From: Utricularia gibba
Taxonomy: Eukaryota > Streptophyta > Magnoliopsida > Lamiales > Lentibulariaceae
Length of the DNA: 64,000 nt
Assembly (NCBI GenBank): GCA_002189035.1
Contig: NEEC01000010.1
Span: 372,001-436,000 of the forward strand
Direction: 5' to 3'
In this document: positions 45,481-58,736 of the stretch, piece after piece
Layout: each line of letters opens with the position of its first letter
How positions within the stretch are numbered: the first letter of the stretch is position 1
Translations under genes and position numbers: made by a program
The notes under the pieces: model-generated
Seen by the model: the letters and a program-made list of their open reading frames with translations, nothing else
What the model was told of the DNA's origin: nothing
Databases searched by the model: none

Positions 45481-46815
45481 CATTCACTCAACCCTCTTTG
45501 ACATGATACCTGGAAATAGATCAATAGTTTAGAAACATATTCCTCATACTGATTGTATTGCATTACGTACCTCCACAAGAATAAGGGGAATGTTCCTGAC
45601 AGTCTCCTCTTATGAGAAAGAATTCTCCACCCTAGACTCATACACATATCATATGAACTTGGATGCGTGCATATGCAATTTAAAACTAAATATGCATATT
45701 CTTGTAAAGACTCAAAGTGATTCTAACATTCCCAATTCTTCAGTTTTTGTCTCCATCATATTAGTAGAGCCCATGGAGTCTAAGTATAAGACACATTGTC
45801 TCACTGGTTCAATGGCAGCAAAGTTGCACAAAATTAACATAAAAAATGACCCCTAAAATGAAAAAGAAAAAACTGATATTTCCTTCCCATGAATAGTGGT
45901 CCGAGATTCCTTGCTCAATGCTGCTCAGTTGTGTCGTAGTATTGAGAGCTTGTAAACTCAGATATTTCCTGAATTGCGAGGGGGAATGATTCGACTATCT
46001 TCCTGCATCACATCATCCATGAGCGATAATCCAACTTTTCAACCATGACATTGAAAACAAATTAATACTTACGCCAATGCGTAATCTAACATCAGATCAT
46101 CGAGCATTCCATATACATGTAAATGCAGAGGGCGCTTAATTTTTTCCTGCTTACTTGAGCCTTGAGGCCGCATTTTCTGCTTTGGGTGTGTGGGAGTGTG
46201 GTTGATATTGTACTTTATGGTTTGCTTCCATCTCCTGTTGCAATTTGAACAACAATCTTTGTGTGAGCCTTAAGAGACACCTTGGGACCTCCTTCACCTC
46301 AACATTAGTTCATTGCCTCTTGTTTGATTGTACACACAACAAATAAAGTGCATCAATAACATAGCAGAATATAATTTGAGTTTATGACAATGATAACAAC
46401 CTTTTGATCATTGATGGCATTGGAACCATGATCTTCTTGAAAATCAGACGTTCCTTTGGATTTGATTGGCGATGCCGGTGTACTTGGTATGGCAGTCGGA
46501 ATGCTTGCATCGCTTATACCACTAGCGACCTGTTTCTAATCGGAGAATCCCCTATTTCTCTACAATGATATCAAATTATAATGAAGGTAGCATAGGAAAA
46601 AAGTGATGTCTTTAATAATTTACCTCTAACTCATGTCCATTTCCATCTGCAGGGGTTAGTCTATCTTGCTGATTATTCTCAGAGGGTGGTGATTCAGGGG
46701 GGTTTTTGCGATTTAGACTTGTGTTTATTGTAAGAACGTTCATACCTCTTCACTGGACATCACCATGCCTTGTGTCCCAGTGCATTGCAAATAGTACAAA
46801 CTTATAATTGACAAA
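45481..46815. other. Spacer between the copia and MuDR remnants
   Basis: No gene was recognised with confidence. The right part may hold the degenerate C-terminal end of the following minus-strand transposase. Confidence 0.3.
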
Positions 46816-49800
46816 TCATTTGATGAAACCAAAAATGCCAACTATTGTTATTATTGATTTATTGACATACCTTAACAAAAGCATTATCTGGATCATCTTT
46901 ATTATAGTTGGATTTGAATTTCTTCTTCTCCTCGCACCTTCTAATGTTGTGACCAACCTGGCCGCACCAAGAGCATCCTTGTGGATCAAAATTCCCATGC
47001 CTAAAATGCTTTCTGTCTTTAGTGGCTGCACATTTCACATAGTATCGTCTCAAGCAATGCTTCGGTAGCAACATCATTATCATTGTGGTGGAAGGCCATC
47101 TTGACTTTCCAAGGACATCATGTAATCATATAGCTCCTTTTATGAGTCTATGTAATAGCAATTGTCTACATAATTGTGCATCGGCCTTCCTAAGTAGTCA
47201 ATGACTGTGACACCATGGTTGTTGCGTGTCATTTACTCAAAAAATTTTAACTATGTAAACGTAAAATACAAAAGAGCGTAGTATGAGTATCGATCTCAGG
47301 AAGTTGAGTTTTGTGAAAAGTGTTTTGTAGAAAACTTTCACAAATTGTCACAGATTTGTAAAAAAGGGTTTTTGAAGTACAAGAATAAAAGATACAACTT
47401 ATGTGATGGACTTTGGCTAAAGGTTGCAGTTCTTGGGAAATGGGCTCTGTTTCCTCCTTTTGTCTATCCTCGCCTCGACTTTCACTGATTCCTTCTAAAT
47501 AGCTAGTTATAGGAGCTTAGAATAGCCTACTCTCCCTTACACTCTGAATGAGAAGGAAGCACGGGAATAGCCTCATGTGATTCCTCCTTGGAAAATTAAG
47601 AAGACATAAGGATTGCCATCGATTGCCTTCAAAACCGAATTGTATAAGTGTGCCCATTTGTTGCCAATGACTAGTGGCGAGTATGAGGTCGCTACTCGTC
47701 CACTGTCACGGTACATTGGCCACAAACAATTTATTACTTCCCTTGAACTAGCAGGGTTGGAGTGGGTGCTCTTCACCTTAATCTTGATCAAGACCCGTGA
47801 AGAGTGACCTGCTACTCATTCACTGTGACTAGGAGTCATTATAGAAGGAATGCAACAAGATGCGTGGAAGTATGCAAAATCCAGAATGAATTCAACGAAG
47901 AACCGAGTGGAATGCTCAAGACTTGGAAGTAAACTTCATCTACTCCTAGAAAAGTCACAAAGGACCATGAAAACAGAAACGAAAATGGAAGCTAAGTGTT
48001 CTTCCTCCCTTGAAGAAGAGGAAAAACTCAAAAGTTCTAAGTCTAGAAACAAAGTGCGAAAAGGTCCGAAAATAAGTGTTCCAAGTTTATTTTATATCAT
48101 TCCCCATTGGTATTAACTCCTTCCGGTCCTCTTCCCATCACTCTTTCTTTCTTGCGTGCGCCACCAGCTTTCCCTTGCGTGCAAGTTAGTACCCTATCAT
48201 TCCTGCAGACTCTGACATGCCATAAGTCTAGGGCCTTGACTAGAGTCAGACTTCTGCCCACAATTGTTCCAAGTCACGTGCAATGCACGAAAAGTCAGAG
48301 TCTGGTCTCCTACAAGAATCCTGGAACATTCCACACTGCCTCTTGATATATTTCAGTCAAAGTGCACGAAAAAAGACAAAAAAAATATATACAAAATAAA
48401 AAATAAGATTTTTCTAAGGAAATGGAATATTTATCAATATATATCCTAAATTGTACGACTTAACACTAGATTAATATATAATAATACCTAATAAATAACT
48501 AGAAAATGACACTTAATAATGGTATACTTATCACAATGAATCGGCAATACTACTGTAATTAATATTAACAAATCAGGCATACCTGTATGACATAACTTAA
48601 AAAATCATGCATACTACTATTAAAAATACATTCTAGCATAATACTGTAACAGACCTTAAATTACTTATATAACAAACCCACAATAATCACCTCAATCAAT
48701 CAGCAAATATGTTACTATAAAACACTTCAATAATGCAGTTACATACCTAAAAATTCAGGCACAAGGTTATCAAAAATCACTTTTCTTAGTTATTGTTACA
48801 GATCTCCAAAAATACCATCTCAATGAATCCATTATATTGTTGTAGTAAAACACTTCAATAAAGTATTAACAAACTGAAAAATCCAGGCACAATACTATCA
48901 AAAACCACTACTTTAGCATCAATCAAGAATACTAAAATCTTAATAGCATAGAATACACACTCTATTTTCCAGGTAATTGTTTCAATGTCTTCGCCTACGA
49001 ACCACTCCCATCGATCACTGGTGGAGCTATGTATTCAGCCCTCTCATCCTTTCTTGGCCCCTTCTATGATCACTCCAAAAATGTTAGTGCATACGACATT
49101 TGCCATACATGTGGCCTCAACACGTCTTGCGACAATACACTCACACAATAAAACTTGAATTGCCTCTAACAAGGGGATTATTGGCCTCAACCTCGCCCCA
49201 AAAAACATAGCATTGAACGACTCAATCATGTTATTCAATAGGATATCAAACTTGCTAGATGGCCTAGAAAAGGCAATGCACCAATGCTTGGGTGGGATAC
49301 ATAACATGTAGAGATATGCTTTCTCGTTCATCTTCACTAGCACATGCATCTCGGCCTTCCATCCGGCGATGGTGCCTTGTTGCACAATGTCCCTCACCTG
49401 ACTACATGCATTCACTTTCCCACTAGGCTTTCCTTTAAGATTCTACTATATATGCCTGACGTAGTGATGATGCTACATAAAACAGCATCAAATTAACGAA
49501 AAGTTATCTATAAAAGCTAATGCGACCGTGTTGATTGTAGTTAGAACTACCTCACAGCCCGGAAAGAGGTTGGCGATAGCTTCCCGAATAGATACATTGC
49601 GGTCTTACGTAATGCATTGTTCATCCAACCTCTCAATGTTCAAATCATAACATAACAGATTCAAAAACCACATCCATGCCGCTTTGTCCTCCATGCCTAC
49701 AACTTCCCAAGCAAATGAATATGTACCATTATTGGGATCCAAGCCAACGACAACAAAAATGAAACCAGCAGCTTCGGTCTTCACATGAAAAGCATTGACA

Positions 49801-50540
49801 CAAATAAAGGGTCTGCAACAAGTCCTCTAGCCTTGGATCAATCCTTTGGGGCATATGTAACATGCTTTAAACGTCTCTTCTCCATCACTAATGGCTTCTG
49901 TATCGATCACAAAAGTACTCTGTGGATTTAATTGAAGAAATTTCTCCCTATAATCCCACAAACGACTAAACTCCTACACACGTCGACCAAAAATGATCTC
50001 TTTTGCCTTCTTGCGTGCTCAATGCAAAGTTGCCTTATGAACATCCATGCCGATGGCATTGAAAACCTCCCAATGTAACTCTCAAACCATCATTCCTGGC
50101 TTTTGAATGAAACTCGAAGGAATTTCCTAGTAATCCAACCAAATCTTACAACATGACTTTTCCTAACATGGTGATAGTCATCCTTGTATCGTAGCTCCAT
50201 TACAAACGTCAACCAACACAAACCAGGGACATTGTTCTATTGGGTTTTGAGAGTTCTCCTGTGAAGAAAACAAATTTAAGATCCAATATATAACTGATGT
50301 TATTGTTGTACATAACAAATACAAACACATGTTATCTCCTCATCATTCGCTGCATTTTTCCATGCCATATGCTCCTTACGAGTACCACACACAAATTTGA
50401 GATATTGTGCATTGTTTTTGGACACATAAAACTCGAATCCCTCTTCAATGCAAAAGTTGGTTAACGCAATTTTAGCCTCTACCTTTGATGTAAATTGAAT
50501 ACCCAACCTGAACGCATTAATAGAATAAAGATAAGAGCAT
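46816..50540 (-). pseudogene. MuDR-type transposase remnant, interrupted by a solo LTR
   Basis: Order on the minus strand: Mutator DNA-binding domain (GIQFTSKVEAKIALTNFCIE, EGFEFYVSKNNAQYLKFVC; 50506-50300), MULE core (NAFHVKTEAAGFIFVVVGLD, AAWMWFLNLL; about 49800-49600), and MNEKAYLYMLCIPPKHWCIA with LLNNMIESFNAMFFGARLRP (49330-49180). After the solo LTR comes a zinc knuckle CSWCGQVGHNIRRC (46960). This is the domain order of MURA-like transposases. Stops and shifts are frequent. The left end of a Tat element abuts it at 50541. Confidence 0.7.
47220..48518 (-). mobile_element. Athila-type solo LTR with TSD ATGGT
   Basis: 1299 bp, TGTTGCGTGTCATTTACTC...GACACTTAATA. It is flanked exactly by ATGGT at 47215-47219 and 48519-48523 and is inserted within the MuDR-type remnant. 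Confidence 0.85.
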
Positions 50541-51082
50541 TTTTTATGGGTAAGATCGGTATCCGAGATGAGGTCGATTTTAGGGTGATAGATGAGGTCG
50601 GTTTTAGGGTGATAGATGAGGTCGGGAATATCGCGCTTAGTTGTGTTTTTCGTGGTTGGTTCGGCCTGATCGATTGAAACAAGAGTGGAAACCGCCGGAT
50701 GACAGAAAAACCACGGAGCTATCAGAGCTCACCGGAGAAGATTTTCACTAGTAGGAGGTGGCTAAGAAGATGATACCAGCTGAAGAGTTCTTAGGATCCA
50801 ACCCTTTTTCCATAATGGTTCCTTCTATTTATAGAAGAGCTCATTCTGGCCGAATCCTGACGTTTGTCAATATCGGTTGCTTTCTCCCCCTACTATATAA
50901 TCTCTCTTTTCAGATATCGGCCGCCTGCTATGCCGTAATTTGGCCGCTTTTCAGACTGTGCCATACGGCCATATCTATTAGAATCAGACGGATATCGGTC
51001 TGTCGTCTAGCATTATCTCTTTAGAGTCTCTTTTGGCAGCCTTTTAGGAACCGATTACGCTCTACTGATTTATCCTCCATCA
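50541..51082 (-). repeat. Tat-family 3' LTR of a second, partial element
   Basis: Similar to 16297-16807 (AAAAACCACGGAGCTATC, ATATCGGCCGCCTGCTATGC, end CCATCA). The first bases are degraded. Inside, 50567-50640 holds nearly three tandem copies of a 24-bp unit GATGAGGTCGGTTTTAGGGTGATA, absent from the other copies. Unlike the solo LTRs, it continues directly into Tat internal sequence. Confidence 0.75.
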
Positions 51083-51480
51083 TTCAGCCCCTCTGATTTG
51101 CCGATATTGGCCCTTTTGGGATAAGTCGGGGAATTAGAATTACTACAACGCCGATTTCTGAGGTGCCACTTTCCACGAATGAGCTGCAAACTGCTTTGGC
51201 CCGACACCTCTGTCACGTGTCAGCTCATCAACATGCCACGTTTTTTCCTGCTCATTTTGGGCATCTCAAACGTCACGTCGCTTTGTCTCCCGAATATCTC
51301 CATTATAAATATGTGCACCCCCTGTCCTTTCTCTCCTCTGCATTCTTTGTTCTCTCACGAGATTCCAGCGTTCTTTGAACTCCGTCGTGTTGCTCACCGT
51401 AGACTACACATTTTCCAGGTATCCACGCCCTCTCCACAACTTTTTGCATTTCTGATTCTGCTTACTCTCTGTTACAATTT
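51083..51480 (+). promoter_or_regulatory. Tat 3' internal fragment with the likely promoter of the antisense ORF
   Basis: Begins CAGCCCCTCTGA (polypurine tract on the minus strand), as in the 16.8 kb copy. It continues CCGATATTGGCCCTTTTGGG. A plus-strand TATAAATA at 51304-51311 is followed by a pyrimidine-rich leader. A plausible donor TTTTCCAG/GTATCC near 51419 would begin a 5' UTR intron. In the complete element this region is interrupted by the nested solo LTR. Homology to the coding exons stops before 51.5 kb. Confidence 0.5.
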
Positions 51481-52235
51481 TTTTTATTAAAAGCACAATG
51501 TCCGTTTGATCTATTTTTTTTTTAAAAACTTGTTTATTGATTTAGTTAAATAGATTTTAATATTATTTTTTTAGTAAAACATGCTATAATTTCTATTGTT
51601 TTAATATTTTTTATCTTTAAAATATTTATTGTATCTATATTTTCATACTTATAATGTTGCATTATTTCATTCTAATTGTTGATTACAAAATTCAGTATTC
51701 ATTTTTTCATCTAATGGAGTATTTTAATATGTTGATTTCTTAGTTTCATCTTGAAAAACAGAAAATTCTAATGAAAACACAAACAAATCTACATTGAAAT
51801 CATTTTCATAATGACAGTATCGAATCGTATCCAAATTTTGAAATTTTTTTAAAAAATAAGAAACTTTAGTATTTAAATGTTAAAAATCAGCAAACTTCGA
51901 TGTTTACAATGTTGGTTATTTAACAAGTATATGGAGTCAAAAGATAATATTTATAAAAGCGAATGGGCCAAAACATTATAATTTACAAACAATGTGACCA
52001 TTTTCACCAATTAGTTGGGTTATTTCTGCCCATGCTACAACCGGTTTAGGTTATTATTGTCGAACCGGAAATAACGTGGGTTTAAACAGAATATCTTGTA
52101 AAACTAAAGATGTCAATTTAAAAAACTATTGGGTCAAAAGAGTATTATATATAAAATTTGTTGGGTCAAAATTGTATTATTTAAAAACAATGTTACCATT
52201 TTTGCCAATTAATTGGGTTATTTACATCTAACACA
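51481..52235. other. AT-rich spacer, no gene seen
   Basis: Contains a local repeat: GGGTCAAAA, AAACAATGT(G/T)ACCATTTT and CAATTA(A/G)TTGGGTTATT occur near 51930-52020 and again near 52130-52220. Nothing coding was recognised. Confidence 0.4.
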
Positions 52236-53093
52236 TTAACGGAAAAAAATAATTAAGTCATTTTTATCATTTTGAGTTCTTCCTCCCCTCAAGGAGGAAG
52301 AACACTTAGTTTCCTTTTCGTTTCTGTTTCTATGGCCCTTTTGGGCTAAAAACCTTTAGTTTTTGGGAAGTAGATGAAGTTTCCTTCCAAGTCCTGAGCA
52401 ATACACTCGGTTCTTCACTGAATTCCATTCAGATTCCGCATACTTCCACGCGTCTTGTTACAGTCTTTCTGTAACGACTCTTAGTCAAGGTCCATGAGTA
52501 GCAGGCTACTTCTCGCGGATTTTGGTGAAGATCAAGGTGAAGAGCACCAACTCCAACCCTACTGGTTCGAGGGAAGTAGCAGATTGTTTGTGGCCTAGGT
52601 ACCGCGACAGTGGACAGGTTGTGACCTCGGACCTACCACTGGCCATTGGCAACAGCTGGGCACACGCGCACAATTCGGTTTTGAAGGCAATCGAAGGCAA
52701 TCCTCTTGTCTTCCTAATCGTCCAAGGGGGAATCACATGAGGCTATTCCCGTGCCTCCTTGTCAATCAGAGTGTAAGGGAGAGTAGGCTATTCCTTGCTC
52801 CTATAACCAGCTATTCGGAAGAAATCAGTGAAAACCGAGGCAAGGATGGACAAAGGAAGGAGATGGAGTCTTATTCCCAGGAACTGCATCCCGTAGTCAA
52901 GGTCCATTACTTAGGTTGTATCTTTCATTTCTGCATCTTAAAAACCCCCTTTTACAAAACGTGACATTTTGTAGAAGTTGCTTGCAAACACTTTTCACGA
53001 AAAACAACTCTCTGAGATCGATACTCGTACTACGCTTTCTAGTGTTTTACGTTTTAAAATATTTAAAATTTGTTGAGGAAACGACACGCAACA
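52236..53093 (+). repeat. Athila-type LTR, internally deleted
   Basis: Strong match to the reverse complement of 12109-12950, ending GAGGAAACGACACGCAACA. The left part is reduced to a weak match around TTAAGTCATTTTTATCATTTTG. The first several hundred bases of the LTR are missing. No primer site follows. A 72-codon ORF at 52522-52740 is LTR sequence, not a gene. Confidence 0.7.
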
Positions 53094-53384
53094 AAGGTTG
53101 ATTAGTAATTTCTTCCCTTTTCACCCCAAGGCACCCCTCTAAATGCTTAGCCACTTATAATAAGGAAAAAGAAAACATTTTCATAACATATTCTAAGCAA
53201 CATTCTGGTCTCAAAGTTAAACAACAACAAATAGTACATAATAGAAACAGAGAAGCCAAATGGTTCATGCAGTAAAACTAAAACTAGTATCAGCTACGAA
53301 CAGTGTTCTTCAAGAGTAGAAGAAATCTTTAGAGGCGAGCTTGGATCATGGTTTCATCTTCTTCGTCCTCTATGGTACTCTCTC

Positions 53385-53750
53385 CTTCCAGATATCCCCT
53401 CCCATAATTGTTTTTCGTGTTCTTCAATGGGGAGATATTTTCTCTTTCCTCATTATTTTCAAAATTCTTTTCTTCTCTTCCTTGGGATTTAATTGTACTT
53501 TCTTTAGCTTTTTTTTCATATCCTCTGCAATTTCACTATGCCCTTTTCAGCTTCTAGAGAATTGAGTTGGCCGGCAATTGCTGCATTGCTCCAGAAAACA
53601 ATTAAAACTGAGTTAGTTGGCCAACTAGGAATAAAACATGCGACTGCAATACTAGTTGCAAAAGCATAGAAATTTATGTTAGAACTTGAGTTTTGTGGCA
53701 AAATATTAGACATTTTCCTATTCCTAAACACTCAAAAATATGTGTTATCA
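53385..53750 (-). repeat. LTR fragment, TGATAAC family
   Basis: Matches 1-305 (ATAATTGTTTTTCGTGTTCTTCAATGG region, GCTGCATTGCTCCAG). It ends CTCAAAAATATGTGTTATCA at 53750, the same terminus as 1475. The left border is unclear. Confidence 0.55.
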
Positions 53751-55156
53751 CATTATGCTACAATAACACTAGACTTGTCCTCAAGTCTAAATTAAGACTA
53801 ACAAAATCCTGAATTCAAAATCATTCAAGGTGAATAGACGTGACGAACCCATGAGTTCAGATGCATGAACCATAGGTGTGCTTGTGTGCGAAACATTTAA
53901 CACTCGAGTAGGTATGAATAAATTCTCCTTGGAGAGTCCATTCAAAGATTAAAACCATAAGTTAACATATTCAAAGCAAGTTAAAGATCGTGACAGCCAA
54001 CTCATTGTATTGTTTTTCTTGTTTTTCTCTCCTTTTTACATATATGAAATAGTGAATGAATAGTATTTCAGAATTCATTTAGGCATAAAATTTCAAGATC
54101 CCCTAATTTAAAGAATGTTGGCCAAGCACTCTCACCTTATAACACCGGGTCTTGTTCTACTCCTCCAAACAAATTCATCCTTGCTCATTCATTCACTTCT
54201 CAATGAGTTTGCATATGCTTTTCAATTGTATGCTGCTTTTATGGACCCACATTCTCTTCATTTTTTTTCTACTTTATTGGCAATCACTAATCTTTGTATC
54301 AATGAAATTTATCAACTCACGTAAACAAATATAGATTGCACTCTCTAGGTTCCTCTAATCATACTTGCACTCACAAAAAAAAGAAGATTAAGAATAATGC
54401 TCACAAGGGTTCAAAAGGATTCAAACAAAGCTCATGCATCCTTATCATCACAAAATCATCATATTCAATCATTGAATCATTCGAAGTAGAGCCTACCATC
54501 ATATAAAAATGCAACATACAAGCAAATAATTCCTAACATAGACTAACACTAAGGCTATGCAATACAATAAACAAAATAAAAATAAAATAAAAGCAATAGT
54601 AGCAGTGGTTACTAGACCAGGGAGGAGTCATTCACTCCCTATTTCAGCTCTTTTTCTTCCTGAAGCAAGTCCCCAAGGTGACCAACATTTCAAGCTTCCT
54701 TAAGTTGCACAAAGGGAGTAGAAGCATGATTGATTTGTTTTACCATTGGCACACATTTTATAAATTCCTGCAACTGACTTAGAACAAATCTATTTTCCTT
54801 GCATTGTTGGTCCATGAGAATTCAATATTAAACATTAAACTTGATTCTCATGTCAACATAAAAAAAACTAAATCATGAACTCTATCAACATATGTGCAAG
54901 AATTGTAACAATCTAACAATAACCATGTTGTGCTAATTTAAAAATAAAAGCCATAAACATTAATTAGCACCATTTCTTGGAAAAAATAAACCATGATTTT
55001 CAGCGTACTTAGAACTAACTCCAATCAGGGACAAAATGCAACAAAAGTATTTGAAACCTAATCAATTAAAATAAATCGGAATACTGAAAATAAAATGCGA
55101 AATAAAGCTTAGCTATGGGTTGCTTCCCACAAGCATTCCTATTTATAGTCTCGTAC
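53751..55156. other. Retrotransposon-like non-coding sequence
   Basis: Contains CTTGTCCTCAAG (53773) and GGGTTGCTTCCCACAAGC (55118). These motifs are also found in the Athila-like region at 9.5-13.5 kb in the same order, so this may be a second, highly decayed 3' internal region. No protein similarity was recognised. Confidence 0.35.
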
Positions 55157-56120
55157 TCAACTCTCTTTGAGGCTACGTGAAGTATCAAATTCCTTAAATC
55201 CATGTAACCAATTACATGCAAAAATAAGAGATTGCACCGTATTCGGAAGTAACCTACTTCTATACTTACTCAAAATGTGCCTTCCAATACTAAAAGTAGA
55301 CTCTAAAGCACTTGTGGTCATTGGAATACTCAAAATATCTTTTGTCATTACTACTAATTTAGGAAAACGATAACCGTGTTCCAATAACTGTAGTCATTAC
55401 CCCCCCCCCCCCCCAAGGCCCATTGGGCTTTTGGGGCCTAAGCCCAATCAGCCCTAGGGACTTTGGGCTCAAAAGCTCGATCAAGTTTCGGGTCATCAAT
55501 ATTTAGGCCCAAGCCCGATTTTTTTAGGGTCGAGCCAGGCCAGCCCATGGATTTGGACTTAGACTTTTACCCTTCTCACATGATTTAATGAAAAGGTATT
55601 ACTTAGGTCAAGATGTTATAACTTGATATATAAACTTATGGATCAAACTAAAGGGAGTTTCAAATTCAGAAACTCGAAGTGCATCATATACATATTAATT
55701 AAAAATATGACATGCTCACTTTGCAAGTTGTGGATTCATAGATACCTTCAAGGTTGATACCGCATAAAAATTATTTGAGGCATTATTAAGCTTATACAAA
55801 ATACACGATTTATTATATCAAATTCAAAATCTACATTTGTAATTTTTGTGCACCAATGTGGATCTCAATGGCCTAAATGTCAAAATCCTTATCTTCATTA
55901 TCCATTTTTTATCAATGCATGAAATAGTATTAACTATGTAATCCTTATCATTACAAACACAACAAGAGTCAGCAATGAGACCAAATATGCATTTCATAAA
56001 GGCACTTAATGAAATTAAACATGCTTTTTCATTCAATTGGTTAAATGGTATTCTAATTGCTTTTCTTCTTATAAAGGGAAGAAAAGAATTTGGTATTTTT
56101 GTTTTATAAAACAAGTTACA
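55157..56120 (-). pseudogene. hAT-superfamily transposase remnant
   Basis: The C-terminal dimerisation domain is at 55157-55384: YRFPKLVVMTKDILSIPMTT, SALESTFSIGRHILSKYRSR, LLPNTVQSLIFACNWLHGF. An upstream piece at 55830-56110 (DSCCVCNDKDYIVNTISCID and KKWIMKIRILTF) matches the start of the hAT catalytic region. Between them, 55385-55570 is a GGCCCAAGCCC-rich insertion beginning with a 15-base C run (55400-55414). The middle of the transposase is missing. Confidence 0.7.
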
Positions 56121-58730
56121 TAATAGTTTTCAACATCATTCAAATATTTTTCACTAACAATGAGAACAAGGACATATTCAATATGAGAATATTGTATATT
56201 AAATACAATTTGGATATAGAAGAAATACTTGAAGAACCATCTTCCATAATCAACATTTTGTGCCTAGTATCATGAAATAGTTTATCCATTAGATACTTTT
56301 TTATATTGCACAAAAAATTGTTAGTTGCTCCCAAATACCATGTTGATAAGAAGCTCGACAATATTTACAATACACTGATTTTTTCTTCATCATAATTAAA
56401 ATGATCATATCAAATTGATTTTATTTTTTTGGTAGAACAATAACTGTTGATATGATTCTCTTGACTAAAATTTTCTAATTAATCAAATAATTCAACAAAT
56501 AAATTTTGTGGAATTGATCTATTATTGATTTCATCCATATATTTAATAAACTCAATTTTTTGAAAATTCTAATATAACAATTCTCTATATTAATACCCTA
56601 AACGACCACAATAATGTAAAAAAAAATTAAATTTAACAATCATACTTCGTAAAATCACACAACAACAATAAAAAAAATACAGATACATAAAAATGGAAAT
56701 AGTATACAAATAACTTTCAAAATGGCATAAAAATACGAATTGAAACAGCACAGAATAACAGGAAAAATATGAATCAAAATAAGAGAAAACAAATGAAATA
56801 CGTATTGGAATTTAGTCAAGATTTAAATCCTAGAAAAAAGTTAGAAATTGCAAGATGGAAGTGAGCGACAAGAAAATAAAGAGTGAAAATTGATGAAGAA
56901 ACTTCTGGTTGAATAATCAAAACAAGAAAGAAGAGATTAAGAAAGTTGGAAAACTATGGTTGAAATTGAAAGAATAATTATAACGAGTGTATATCATTAA
57001 AAAATACGGATTAATTTGGATCAAGATAAAAAATACTTAAGATATTTTTTTTATAATTTCAAAATTTGAAAATTAAATTTTTTACCTTGATCACAACTTG
57101 AGGCATTTTTTTAAAAAAATTTTCTCCTCCTAAATTATATATCGTCATTGGCAACACCTCACAAACTTGCGCATAACTTACCTTTTCCTTTTCCAAATAC
57201 GATAGATAATACATGACACGTCGTGTGCCCGCATCTATCTACATAGTTACCCATCGTCATCCTTATCATATTAGTGTGTGGTGTTCCACTCATGTGGATC
57301 CTATTTAATTATTTACATCGAGAGGCGCAAAAGTACAGCTATCGAGGACTTGACATGACTTGTGCGTACTCGCCCACGTAAACTAACTTCGGGTATGCTT
57401 CTTCTCTTCCTCTTACTCTAACTCCATCCATGGAGATAGGAACACCCAACCCTCCTCAAAACACCATATCAACATACAAGAACAAAATATGTGCGAGTTA
57501 GCATAAGTTTCGTTTATCCCGACTGTAAGTTGAGGTTTCAGCGCACTAATTTCGACCCCATTTTCAAACATTCGAAGTTAGCATTGTGGGAAAATTTATA
57601 GGAAAAGATTTTTACAATGACAAACAATGACCTTGCTGATGAAATTGTATCCGATGAGGCAAGGCATATTGATAATCTTCTAAATATAATGATATTTCAA
57701 AATATCAATATCATATTTGAACCGTATCCAGCAATGTATCTATCTCTCATCTATTTATAAATAAGTTTTGTATGATTTGAAATGTGCGAACATCTGCTCA
57801 CGAGGACACGGCAAGGGACTTTTCCATGATTTGAGGCAGGATCCAGATCGACTTCTTAGAGCCGTTTGGAGGAGATCTTATACATGGTTTATATGCATAA
57901 CACCATGTTTGGTATTGTCATTCAATTTTGGTTGCTTACTACATTGCATTCAGTTCTAGTAAAAAACCAAACATATTTAGATCTTACTTGTTACATTGTA
58001 AACTCGAGTATAATATTATCTTGTATATTGAGCCCTACTCGTTTTTCCTTTGAATTTTTGAGTTATCAAAGTTCGTGTCTTTACTTACGGATGCTTTGAT
58101 CACAACCACCATCTACGCAAATACATCGAAAGTAACATAGATGAGATTTTAATCAACTTGAAAGGATTAAAAATCAACATGGGTTTCCAAGACACAAGAA
58201 TACCAATATTATCCCTATTGATCATAAATATCGAAATGGTGCCCAATATAGATATATATGTATATTATACAACTAAAATTATTGTTAGAATGATTAAGTT
58301 GGTTTATGCTGTGCTAACAACCAAAGGATCACCATCAGTCCAGCCGTTTGGTGGCGTGCATCCATCTATCACAGTATTATTTTCCACCCATCTCTCGGAC
58401 CGGGAATATGTGATAATTGATTGTGCAATTTGTCATATGATTTTGAGTGCTCACCTTCTTCCACCCTTTTAATTCATACGATTATGAAAACAGTCGAAAT
58501 CGCTATTATTCAAAAAAGGCCTTCTTTTTATAAAAATAATTTATCTTTTAGCTTTTGAATTTTGGACTGCGGTCAAGCCGCTGTTGACACCTTTTGGCAT
58601 GATCCAAAATCTCCAATGACCAAATTACCCTCGCCAACCTCCATTATCCATCCATCAATAACAAAATCAAGGGAAAAAAATTCCCTTCTGTTTTCGTGGA
58701 TGTGGCGCCAATGTTGTATTGGTTGCTCCT
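56121..58730. other. AT-rich intergenic sequence, no gene seen
   Basis: Only short ORFs without recognisable similarity. The last few hundred bases are presumably distal promoter of the XTH gene. Confidence 0.4.
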
Positions 58731-58736
58731 ACCATC

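Noticed and set aside
45057-45647. 196-codon minus-strand ORF
   Set aside because: It lies opposite the copia RNase H remnant, and its translation is a reverse-strand shadow without similarity.
52522-52740. 72-codon ORF MVKIKVKSTNSNPTGSREVA, also present at 47573 and 12463
   Set aside because: It recurs only as part of the Athila-type LTR and has no domain. Similar length in three LTR copies reflects shared sequence, not a protected gene.
57768-58472. Several ORFs of 60-104 codons upstream of XTH
   Set aside because: No similarity, poor composition and no splice continuity. Treated as intergenic.
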